A stretch of 64,000 nt of DNA from Fasciolopsis buskii. Taxonomy: Eukaryota; Platyhelminthes; Trematoda; Plagiorchiida; Fasciolidae. The notes beneath the pieces are model-generated. The model made no database searches, was not told the origin of the DNA, and was given only the letters and a program-made list of their open reading frames with translations. The stretch spans positions 191,427 through 255,426 of the forward strand of contig LUCM01006656.1 in assembly GCA_008360955.1 (NCBI GenBank), given 5' to 3'. Positions within the stretch are counted from its first letter, which is position 1, and each line of letters starts with the position of its first letter. Positions 1 to 10,465 of this stretch are shown here, one piece after another. The translations under genes were made by a program, and so were the position numbers.

Positions 1-317
1 TGATTTTTCATTAACCAACTCTCCTCTTAAATCGTTGCCTCGTTTGGATCGATTTGAATGTGCGCTTCTGTCTATTCCCAAAAAGGTGAAGCAGCTAAAA
101 GACACTTCCATTATTGACCAATGGCGATCTAGGCATTGGAGTCACTTGATGATATATTTGAAAAAACGAGTAAGCTAATTCCTACCTGTTTAAGTACCCA
201 AAAGCCGAAAACATGTACAGACTGAGATAAAAGTTTTGCGCAAATAGCAAGCAGAGCTATAGCGGTCATTTCAGCGATTCCGATGTTTGCATAGTGAAGC
301 GAGCAATGCGGCTGTCA
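1..317. other. No gene or repeat recognised
   Basis: No open frame of note and no tRNA-like box, inverted repeat or tandem repeat that I can see. It would be 3' flank of the candidate exon at 318-821 if that exon is real. Confidence 0.4.
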
Positions 318-821
318 TCACTGACCACTAGGCGGGTAACCTTTATGCCTATCATGTCGAGTGACAATTCCAGTTCTCCGGGAATGTAGGTTGCGCTTTC
401 CGAATTTTTCCCACACAAGCTCCCTGTTTTGCCCAGCTAACCCCCTGGGTCCGATTTGGCCGTCTGATGAACTCCCACGGGTTATCACCTCCTCGCTCTG
501 GCTGGATTGATGCGATTTTTCATGCTGACGATTTGGACTTCGTGTTTTGTCTGAGAAATTCGTGATGTCTACTTGAGCGCTGGCCATGGGCCGCTTGCTT
601 GCCGATAAGTTAAACTTCGTCGATTGGTGGAAGCCATTGATATGGTCACTTTCACCTCTTTGGATGGCTATTCCCATCTGGTTCGTGACACCGAGACTAT
701 CACCCATTCCAACAGCTGAAGTCGCACACCACTTTGATTTATGTGCAGAACATCTTGCTAATGACAGCTTATCGACTTCAGATATAGCTACGATATTTTT
801 GCTTATTTGAGAAAGATCCAC
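318..821 (-). CDS. Longest open frame; possible exon, product unknown
   Basis: This is the longest open frame in the window, about 170 codons between stops, ending in tandem TGA TGA codons at the low-coordinate end. The translation is hydrophilic and rich in Ser, Arg, Lys and Gln, with no membrane segment, no signal peptide and a short GPRGLAG stretch that is too brief to be collagen. I recognise no domain. The frame begins just after a TAA codon with no good ATG, but on the minus strand a pyrimidine-rich tract ending in AAATAAG near 798 could be a splice acceptor, so it might be a last exon. Assuming about 41% GC, I estimate roughly 0.1-0.2 frames this long by chance in 64 kb, so it is suggestive only. 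Local GC is somewhat higher, which weakens the argument. Confidence 0.3.
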   Translation of the reverse strand: MDLSQISKNIVAISEVDKLSLARCSAHKSKWCATSAVGMGDSLGVTNQMGIAIQRGESDHINGFHQSTKFNLSASKRPMASAQVDITNFSDKTRSPNRQHEKSHQSSQSEEVITRGSSSDGQIGPRGLAGQNRELVWEKFGKRNLHSRRTGIVTRHDRHKGYPPSGQ

Positions 822-1339
822 AAAAATCCGGACTTCTTATCGTGGAAGAAGCGTTTTCAAAATTCTGTCTTCATCTTTCTAAAAACAACACTGGCCAAGG
901 AAACGCACTACATTAAAATTGGAAAAACGTCCGGTCGTATGAAAGATTTACGATCTTCGAATTTGTCAACAGTGAAAATGTGGAGACAAGACCGGGTGGA
1001 AATTTAGCAAAAACAGAAGTGAATTGGGTTGTGAAATCCGCACCAGTGAAGGCGTGCCGTTCAGAATGGAGCGGTTATTGATCCGGCACCCAGAAGCAGA
1101 ATGTTTTATGACCAAAAAATACCAGTCTCGGAATATTTTAGTAGCAAATGAGCGTGAAAAACGCCGTTTCACGCACGTCTGTAAAACGGGGCCACATACC
1201 GTTAGGAAATTTAGTACCACCGTTTGACCATGCAAATAAATCTGCTCTACTTGAAAGATTCCCATTTAAACGTTCCTCAAAAATACGGTAATTATTTATC
1301 TTATACGTTAGAAAAGACTCTTTATAAGATTAAAACGAA
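822..1339. other. No gene or repeat recognised
   Basis: Only short overlapping frames on both strands, none with recognisable motifs. The last about 100 bases are AT-rich and run into the SINE tail. Confidence 0.35.
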
Positions 1340-1447
1340 TATTTTATCTTTTATCATTAATGAAATAACAATATGCATCGCTTTTCAGGAAGGGGGCCGC
1401 GGCCAGCAAAGGGCTGACAAGTGGGGAAGTTGACCAGTGGTGGAAGG
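1340..1447 (-). mobile_element. tRNA-type SINE, 5'-truncated copy
   Basis: Read on the minus strand, the sequence matches the 3' body of the SINE family seen complete at 32.5, 41.6 and 42.6 kb: a TGGTCAACTTCCCCACTTG block, then the GCTGGCCGCGGCCCCCTTCC block, then an AT-rich tail with a decayed CATTAATGA in place of CACTAATAAAGG. The tRNA-like head with A and B boxes is missing. The copy starts just 3' of the B box, as expected for incomplete reverse transcription. Confidence 0.75.
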
Positions 1448-3331
1448 GTCCTACGACTGTCAGTGAAAACAGAGCGAAACGTCGGTGCGGTATTGTTTAC
1501 TCAGACTACTAGATATTCCAGCACCATTCGGAATGGGTGAGCAGATGACGCATTTGATTATAATCAATTCGACAGCACTAGGCAAAAACAATTAGCATAT
1601 CCATGTTAGGAGCCCGATAATCGAAGGACCTAACATTCACATTGTGGTGAATGCTACAGGATTCTGCTGCCGTTTGGGAATCGTCCCATGCTTCGGCAAA
1701 ATTCAAAACTACGGCAAATGGGTTTGGAACTGGAACATCACCCGCGGTATTTTCAAGTCTCATTCCAATCGTTATGAGCCAAGACACGTTTGGCAAGCGG
1801 GCACTTATACATCAGTGCAATCTGGTGCACTCCGACGGTCAGCGCTTTAGCCAATAATCTATTAATAATTGATATTTGCACAACCGAATAAGGATTATCC
1901 GCGGTCGTTTCAATTACTCGGAAGATCTAGTGAAGACCTGTTTGACTATATGGATTGCTCCTACGATACACCAACTGTTCATTTTGCGTACAGATGTCGT
2001 GGTCACTGGTACCCACGGATTGGTGTTTCTACCTTCCAAAAGAAAGGTCATGCGATTTAGCCTCGGACAGCAGTAGTTAATTTTTCCATGCTAATTTATA
2101 CTAGTAAGTTTCCAAGTATTCACGGGTCTCTGGCTGTTCAAACCATGCGAAAAATATGTTGTTCCTAGCTTTTCATTCTGGAAGTTTGACTCACTCTTGG
2201 TCGATGGCTTGCACCTGTCGTCTGCACGGAAATCATGTCAAGCCCGTCATCCTTTCAGAAAGACAGAACAGAGTGAATCCAAGTGACTAATTTGGATCAT
2301 GACAAAGAATAGGAACTCATCAACGACGAAGATCAATCCAGGTGTGATGGCATTGGTTTTCGCCCGACGAGGAACTGAACTGACGTCAACGAGATTATAA
2401 AAGGGGAAACTTTGTTGGAAACCTGGGTTACAAATGAACGCACTGAGTTCATACAATACTGATATGATAATGTGCCTATTTCAGTTTTAATTGGATGCCA
2501 AACTGTTTAGTTTATTCTTCCCTTACTAGAAACAAATGGCCATAGTCAATCTGGATTTGTTTTACACGAGTGACTGTTTCTTTTTTGCTAAACCACAATG
2601 TGATCCCGGTAATCGGGGTTGTCAAACTTTTTACAGTCTCATATCCCGATTATATACCTTACGTGTGCAAACTCTAATGCGCCAAGTGACTGGATTTATT
2701 GAGACACGAAGGTGACCGTGCAGACAAAAACGGTGCTACACACCCCGTGATCCGATGAATTGGGAATTTTATTCATTCTTTCATTGTGAATCTGAGATGC
2801 TTTTTCGTCCATTTAATAACAGGACTGACAGAAGGCGAAAAGACACACCAGCGGACAAACACCAACACGGAATGCGATGCATGACCGGCTAACATTAGTG
2901 AGTGGTTTGACTAAGCGATTGCTGCCAGCACCCAAATCGCCTGCTCGCCATTTCGTGCACGGGGAAAGCTGATCTCGATATGTGTACATTTTTCAATGGG
3001 TTTCTTTTGTCCACCTGCATCCACTTCAACCTGAATGCCAAACTGAAGTGAATGCAACGTTGCAAGCGAGACAGACACTATTCCCTCGGGCTAAATGAAA
3101 AAAAAATAGCCATGATTTTTATAAATAAAATCTAACTAAGTAACGACCTAACGTCGGCTGGTGAATTTCAGTAAACAATGAACAATTCTCGTGAATGATA
3201 TGGTCTTTTTTGTACAAATCTGCATCACTTTATGCGCAATTCGCAAACGTTAATCGATGGGAACTTTCCGTTTTGAAAACAACCATTCCATAATCCGTTC
3301 AAATTCTAATTGAATTACCAACGAATGTAAC
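1448..3331. other. No gene or repeat recognised
   Basis: Overlapping short frames at 1.58-2.08 kb on both strands show no motif. The remainder is AT-rich unique-looking sequence with no inverted repeat or pol III box that I could find. Confidence 0.35.
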
Positions 3332-3586
3332 TCAATTTTTGTTGGCAAATACAAGATCGGTGTCGTTCGCGAAAGCGTTTAGACGAGAAAGGGAAATGGA
3401 AAACTCGAACCATCCACCAGTCATGTTTTCAAAACTTGGGCTTGTGATTTTACAGTTCCTGAGGCCAGATCCTGCTAGTCCTGATAAACTGGTGGCTCTT
3501 GCCTGTCCAACAGGCCTTTTGCGAAATTTCCGGTACAAAAGCGGAAGTAAAAAGAAAAATAATGAGGCAGATAAAATAGTAGACAA
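3332..3586 (-). pseudogene. Weak reverse-transcriptase-like scrap
   Basis: The minus-strand frame ends with the residues LNAFANDTDLVFANKN, which resembles the catalytic box of non-LTR reverse transcriptases (hydrophobic-x-A-F-A-D-D followed by a hydrophobic strand) with the first Asp changed to Asn. The 60 residues upstream do not show the expected upstream RT motifs (for example a G-x-x-Q-G-D-P-x-S-P block), and the frame stops directly after the motif. It may be a short decayed fragment of a LINE or simply chance. Confidence 0.15.
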
Positions 3587-6174
3587 ATCGATTCAGGATG
3601 TATGTTTGCCAGTCTAATTTGCAGGCGAAGCATCCATTGCTTTCACGCTTAACAACTCCAGAAACAAGACAAAAGTTAACGGCTTTAAAAAGCTCCCCTT
3701 TTACCAGCGTTTGTTTGAAAGCGGCAGTATCACAGATGTTGGAACGAATCCAGTTATTTCGGTATCTTCGTTATACCGATGGAGTACAAAAGTTAACATT
3801 CAGAAGATACTGTTCCTATACCCTTCGTACATATTAAACGTCATGTGACTAAAAAAACCCGAAATGACAATGACTAGAGAATGAAGCATGCAACATGTAG
3901 TGAGATTGAATTGCCGAAAACTGAAGCTTATTCTAAGCACGTAAGTGATGTCTATAATAGAAAGATCAGACCAAGTGCGGGAGAGATACTCTGAATGAAA
4001 TCGTGCGAGCCATTCAACGAACTTTGTGAAATTTTCTGACTCCCGATCAAGGTTATCACAGTTCAGATAGACAGAGCTCTTTTGCCAAGGTTGTACACTT
4101 GCGTAACATGTTTCACTCTTCACGACTAAAAACTCTGCATCTGATCATATTCGGCTGTTAGAAAATGCAGAAAACTGATTGTATGCTTCGTGTTTTATCA
4201 TCGATGTATATGTCACAAGCAAATTAAGTTGAATAATAGAATAGTTTAATCGATCTGTCGATTAACTTTCCAATCTTTACTCGCATCACTAGTTGGACAA
4301 GAGCGTAATCAAAAATGACCAGAAAAACTTTCGATACTTATTTCTTATAATTAACCGGTTGATGACACTTTAGCCGGTAAACGTGGCTCCAAAAAATCTG
4401 ACTAAAGTGGTTTCAAATAAAAAAATCCTACTGAAATAGTAGTGCAATCTAGGACAGCCTCGACTTTGTTGCCAAAACAGGATTTGGAGATTTTACGTTC
4501 AAATAAGTTGAAATGAATTGAACAGATCGATGAAAGCCTGGTCGAACCGTGCTTTTTCCCATGCCCGTTCCAATGATCCGCGCAATAGAATCCAGATATC
4601 AGCGGCTTTTGAACATTTTCCATCACATCCCGTTTATCGAGAGTGATGAAACGTGAAACTGCCTAAGTTAGAAAAATATATCTCCACATTAGTAAAAAAA
4701 AGAGGGACCAAATTGGTAATCATGTTTAAGCACTAGCAGATGTGAGTTTCCGACGATCGAACTGAGCAAAATTTCGACTACTTCTTTGCATATTGTCCAA
4801 CATGCACCATACCTACAGATTTCATGATAATATCTGTAGCCTCTCGCTTATCAGCATTCCGGTAAAGGGCAATCAATTCGGTTCAGTTTGACAAACTACT
4901 AAATTTGCTCCAAAGTAGTCTGGTTTTGGTTACTTTCCCGGGGCATCACATGATGATGAAACAAAAAATTCTAACGTAACAGGTTAGATCTGAGGATAAG
5001 CGAGAACAAATGAAATGCGTCATCGCTGCCAACTGCGGCACTTGGCCGTATCATCTAAAATATCCAAAAATCGCATTGGAGCATCGCGTAAACCTCAGGT
5101 TGCTGATTTTGTTCAACTAAGCAGGGATAGCATCCTGGTTATGGCTTTTAAACCCTTTCGCCACGTTGTGGATGAAACCAACTAAACTAGTCCTCCAGCT
5201 ATTACCTTCCTTGGATAGCAGAATATACCTAGAGAGTCCGTCGGAAAGCACTGTGAATCTAAATTGCAATCGCCTTAGGCTCTTAAATTACTCTACCTTT
5301 TCTGACTACTAATTAGTGGCGAAAAACCGTACGTCTCATGCTTGACTTAATAAGATAATTCTCCTACCAAACTCGAACGATATCAAGGTGATATTGGTGT
5401 TCAAACACGCATATTCTGTCCACCACATCCCTGTTTCGGAAACGTTTGGCTAGGCCGATCTCACTGATGCAATTTAAATTCGACTTTTAATCAATAATCG
5501 GATATTTCAGGGACCCCAACCAAAATTACTTCAGCCTAATAGAAAATGAACTTGCATTGGGAACATTTGTTAGATACTAATACAACCGAGCTCCAAAGGA
5601 AGTTTGACAATAATCAGCTTGCTAAAGAAAAATGACGCAAGTTGCAGATCGCAGAAGTATTTCACTCAGTATTGTAAATGTATGCAAGCTGGAGATGGTT
5701 CAGATATTTTAAATATATATGCAAATGGTTTGTGCACAATAAGTTGTTTCTGAATAGGCCACTGAAGAGGTAATTGGCCGTTTTCCTAAAACGCACACCG
5801 TTATTGCACAAGTTTCCGATTAAGGGTTAAGCTCGACCGGCATGTTGACTATTCCAACTGAGCAAACGAATATGCCGAAAAAGAAGTGTCGCAGTTTTGA
5901 TTTTGTCATCATAACAAATCTGACCAGATTAGAAACCGCCAAAATTTTCTATTATTTTCAAGCCTTCACAGATATGAATCAAACTAACCCGCTGGTGGTG
6001 ATGCCGAATGAAAATCGGTGAAATTAATGAGAACCTTATCATCATAAGCAACAAGTTATATGCTGTTTCCCTTAGATTCTCAGAATTATGTCGAAATTAG
6101 ACAGACGGTGTTCGGAACTTGGATGTTTGAATGGCGGACCTTTGACAAGGGCAGAATTGATCCAACTGTGATAA
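3587..6174. other. No gene or repeat recognised
   Basis: Short frames only, the longest being 107 codons at 3800-4123 minus with no convincing motif. AT-rich intergenic-type sequence without visible tandem or inverted repeats. Confidence 0.35.
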
Positions 6175-6256
6175 GACCTCGACCTCAAAGAAATTCGAAC
6201 GCACGTCTTCTGTACCGAATGCGCTTCAGCAACTGAGTTACCAGGCCAAGCGAAAC
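6175..6256 (-). mobile_element. Decayed tRNA-like SINE head
   Basis: On the minus strand this reads CTTGGCCTGGTAACTCAG and then, about 40 bases on, a B-box-like GTGCGTTCGAATTTC. The opening resembles the GCCTGGCC start of the main SINE family and the spacing is right for a pol III A/B promoter pair, but the SINE body and tail cannot be followed into 6090-6170. It may be an old copy of the family or an independent tRNA relic. Confidence 0.4.
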
Positions 6257-7104
6257 GGTGTTGGGATAATTTATTTAAAGAATTTGATCAGAACTTTGAT
6301 TAGCTTTCACAAGACCTGTCAGGCTTAAGTTAGCCCTGTGGGTAGCAGACCAGCGTACAGAAAACCAGTGCAAGTCACAGTGTGTATTTGAGAAAGTGTG
6401 CGTGCAAGCTGGATGACGTTTCGTGTCTAGGCGAAGTACGTTTGAACAAGTCAGTCGGACAAAGCTTTGGAATAGCTTTCGCGTAACAAGGAACAGCGTT
6501 GACATAACTCCGAAGTAGTTTGAGAAATGGCATACGAAATCAATTTTCTCGTAAAAGAGATGCCACAAGCGGGTGATTGTTTATCAGCTTTGATCAACGA
6601 TATATCCATAAAAAGGGATAAATAAATCGTCAAATTCTCATTGTTCCCAGTTTGGAATTCGATGAATGCACAAGTTCGAAAGTACTACATTCAGTCGCCC
6701 CGTTTAGGAACCGTACCGTAGTAAAAATCGTCAATGCATCTACTACCAGGTAAATGGTATGGTGAAAAAATTGTCTGGGCGATGAGTTTCACGAGTCCTT
6801 TGTTCTAGATCACACAAAGAAGTCACATGCAGCTTGTGCCAAGTTGTGTGAACTGAACACTACGCCCTATTTTGGACTACTATTTTTATCTTTCTTTGGA
6901 CTTTATCAGTTTGCGACTAGTCAAACCACAGTCGTGATTAGTTATAAAACATCAAACAAGCACCAGGTGAAGTTTTGTCGACCAAATCAATCTGACTGTT
7001 TCAGTTGAGCAAGTCATACCGTGGCAACTGATGTTCCGCCAGTGAATATGTTCCTAGTTTTGAAAATATGGAAGAACATCCGGAGTATCTAACTGTTTAA
7101 TTAT
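6257..7104. other. No gene or repeat recognised
   Basis: Two overlapping minus-strand frames (60-97 codons) at 6.28-6.63 kb show no motif. Otherwise unremarkable AT-rich sequence. Confidence 0.35.
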
Positions 7105-7452
7105 AGTGTTCTCTTGCCTAGAACTGATAGCTTATTCCGGTCTCAGTCTTCATCGGCCGTATCACTACTGCAACATTTCCGAGGAAATGGTCAATTTATT
7201 ATTTATTTTATATACCCAGAAGATGGTACTTTCTTCCTCACCAATCCATACGGTAAAGGGCTTTGGAAATATGATTGCGTTCGTTGTAATGGTGTTCAAT
7301 ACGACCGGCTGAACCTTATTGCTCGCTACAATATTGAAGTACGACACTTTCTGTTTACCCGAAACACTATAACTCCACCTTTTGGTGTTCGGGCCGATGC
7401 TGATAGAGTGCAATATACTTGCTACTTCTTTGGTAGTCATGCGCATTCTTAA
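7105..7452 (+). CDS. Candidate terminal exon, product unknown
   Basis: The frame is open for about 115 codons and ends with TAA. It starts immediately after TTTAATTATAG, a plausible splice acceptor. The translation holds a short aromatic and cysteine cluster, LWKYDCVRCNGVQYDRL, vaguely like the W-x-C...C core of FLYWCH-type or MULE-associated zinc fingers, but the paired histidines that would complete such a finger are not clearly placed. I cannot name the product. The length alone is not beyond chance, so this is a guess based on length, acceptor and composition. Confidence 0.2.
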   Translation, partial: SVLLPRTDSLFRSQSSSAVSLLQHFRGNGQFIIYFIYPEDGTFFLTNPYGKGLWKYDCVRCNGVQYDRLNLIARYNIEVRHFLFTRNTITPPFGVRADADRVQYTCYFFGSHAHS

Positions 7453-10180
7453 TGATTGATGAATAGTGAATCCTGCCCCGGTCAAACTTTGAGGTACCTA
7501 ATATTAGCGTATCTGCAAACGCCTACACGTTTTGTATGTTTGTTGTTCAATTGTACTGGCATTTCAATCTCTGTTATGACTTCGGCCGTATCCTGAAGAG
7601 TATTTTCAAGTCCCGTTTCTTTACGTCAAAAAAAAAACAAACTGTATCCAGTCAGTCATGTGAAGAATAACATTAATAATTCACGGTTTGGCAGACTTCG
7701 TTGTTGAATTCCGACATCTTGACGTGACGGAACACCTGACTGTAATTCGATCGGTACATGATCATTTTCCTACATTGTTCCTAGCCTGTGCACAGGATTT
7801 AACACACCGATACATTTCACCACTCGGACCCCCATGTTAAAAACCCTATCGGACAGGCGTTAGTAGGACTTGTTACTGATGTCATTGTGTGTGCGTATGT
7901 GTGTGCTAGGTAGAAATCGAAGAACTATCGGCTTTGTCTGCACCATGCTGCCGGGTCTGTCCGTTTTATGATCTCAGACTAGGATCCAATAGACAATATA
8001 TTGAGCCACCCACTGACGACTCTTCACTACGATTTGTGACGGTAGTTCGTGCCAAGCTCAGATTCGAATTCAGTGATGAAATATAATCACTTCTGCTGGT
8101 ATTCCCAGCTGGCGAGTAAATACGCGTGAATGAGGACCACTATGGACAGTAGATGGCCTGTCAACTCAAGGTCACTGATGAACCGCTGAACGGGGAAGTG
8201 ACAAGGGAATGAACAAATTGCGACCGGAAATATTCAAACCTGAAAATCGCAGTGCTGATGATCTGCACCTCACCGATCATGAGTACTGATAAGAGTCGAC
8301 ATTTAGTCGATATGCCTTGTGTAAAATGCTCACGGCTGGACTTCTTATTTAAGCCAAACATTCTGTGAATGACAAAAACTGACAAATGTGGAACAAGCTT
8401 GTAACCCTTCCAGTTTCTCCACACATCTTAACATTACTTGCGAGTATTATGATGGATGGAATTTATTATGCCTGGCTGACTCCCATTTGGATTGTGACTT
8501 TCACACAGACTTCTGGCTATTCGGCCAAATTTACACTATGGAAGTACAGCGGTTGCGGGTTCCCTCTTATTCAACCCAATGAAAGGTGAGCTTACCAAAA
8601 ACGTTGGGCAAGGGGCTTCTCAAAAACAAGTGAAATCGCACTAAGCAAATTACAAACCACGATCAAGCCGAATTTTTTCGGAACAGTGAGAAAAACCATC
8701 GGCATACCCTAAAAAACCCGAATGTTTTCCGCTAATTAATTCAGTAACTGTGAATCCTAATGGTTGTTCCACTCCCTTCATCGTGGATGTATTTTTCTCA
8801 AAAAAATCGATTTTTTTTCTTTTCAATCTGCCCAATGTTTACAAAATTAACTTTGTTTCCCGCGGATCAAGTGACAAAAGCCAGCTCACAAGCAATGCTA
8901 AGAATTTCGATAAGGTGCGATTATCACGGATAATAAATCAGTTAGATTTGCAGTCGATCAGACGTAGATGACCGGGCGTGAACTCGATTTCAGCTTGTTC
9001 GCTGACCAATTCTGACCTCGAAAGGGGCATGAAAACGTTCGCAAACTGAATTAAGATTTGGAAATACTAGTTGGCGTTTATCCCAGTTTCTTCCGTATTC
9101 AGGCAAAACACTGGAAGAGAAAATCGAGGGTGGGTCGGCAGACTATTTCGTACCTGACTACGGTATCATCTACTTTAATTAATAAGGCAGTCTGACTATT
9201 GTCAGCCTTTTAGCGCACACGATTTTACACGTATGTAGTGACCATTTGGACTGAAGGCGTTTCTGCCAGGTTGGACGACATCAGGCGTTTTTGTAACAAA
9301 ACAGATGCTTGGCAACCTCGAGTTCAAGAGCATCTTTATGGTTGGAGATTGCTTTCATTAGGAACAGTGAATTATTGGTAGTATCATAGATGGAACGTGA
9401 AACACCAAAGGCTTGTTGTTTTCTCTTGAAATTGGGTCTCATTAGGTTTGACTTTGTTTTGATACTCTCTGTCTGGGGCGAATGTTGTCCTCTAGCCCAC
9501 CTGTAAGACAAGTATTGTTTATACTAGGGAAGGTTGATTGTTTTTGTCGTCTGACGCTCCGTAACGAACGCACAACCGATATACCTTCTTTGAAAACCTG
9601 AAAAATGAGCGGTTGCTTTTGCCTACTGAAGTTGTTTTCGGTAGTATAAACAGCCAAAGCAAATATTTGACACTGATTCCAATGACAATCATTCATGAGT
9701 GTCTCCCGGCTATCGTGTTTTATGAGTCCTAATTCCGGAAGGATGGGGATAGTAAAACTGCCACAAATTAAGTCATCCACCAAAAACTTAAAATTCAACA
9801 ATAAAATAGTTCACAATGTGACACCACCGTCTCGGTGAATGAATCTTAACTGAAGTCGCCGGCTGAGACAGTCGTGTTAAACTTAAGTGATTCAGTAAAT
9901 ACTGCCAAGTTGCAATCTAGTAGGCAAGTAGTATGAGCGGATTGCGGTCCTCCGATGACAACTGACTGTTACCAAAGCCCAGCGAATTCTGTGGGTTACG
10001 AACCCCATACACCGAACCGGCTTTTGAAACCTCTCTATTCCCCTCGAAAGCAACGAGAACTTTAGAATCACTTAAAGCTAACGGATTTCAGTGTTGGGAG
10101 CATGTGGTTCGCCGACAAGAACCATCTATTTTATTCTGTCAGAAACCTCAGCTCAGTCTTGTTGATTAGGGCATCAATGC
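7453..10180. other. No gene or repeat recognised
   Basis: A short purine-pyrimidine run of GT character lies at 7885-7905. A CTGATGA hexanucleotide-plus-stem at 8175 looks superficially like a hammerhead but lacks the GAAA box. Frames at 8.2-9.8 kb (up to 119 codons, minus) have no recognisable motif. Confidence 0.35.
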
Positions 10181-10465
10181 TTAATAAGCCAAACAACAAT
10201 GGAGGCTAAAATTCACTTCAGATTTGGCTCCAAGATGGCCGGTAGAACGAGGAGCCAAACTAGTTGGATCTTCGTAAATTATGGCCTCGAAAACATCGCC
10301 GTACGCTTGAAGAACAATTTGTTTCGGCCAGGTAACAAAACAAAGTTGAACGTCTTTGACAAAGCAATAAAAACCAAATAACTTTTTGACTCGGAATTTG
10401 CCGTGCCTGTGATTATTTTGTCTAAAACACCATGCGAGGAGAAGAAAATGCGAGTGATTACCCAA
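10181..10465 (-). pseudogene. Possible MULE transposase remnant
   Basis: The minus-strand frame of 94 codons contains LCFVTWPKQIVLQAYGDVFE. This fits the spacing of a conserved stretch in Mutator-like (MULE) transposases, where a LFF-x-H-P segment is followed by a hydrophobic helix and then G-D/E-V just before the first catalytic Asp of the D-x-T-Y-x-T-N motif. Here the catalytic part reads AIIYEDP, so the Asp-Thr-Tyr box is destroyed. No second catalytic block or terminal inverted repeat was found nearby. The match was made by eye against the general family pattern and could be coincidence. Confidence 0.22.

Noticed and set aside
3395..3425. tRNA-like GGATGGTTCGAG on the minus strand
   Set aside because: No A box, stems or family tail around it.
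8175..8205. Second hammerhead-like site (CTGATGA followed by an ACCG...CGG stem)
   Set aside because: The second core box reads GGAAG rather than GAAA, and no stem III or cleavage triplet can be placed.
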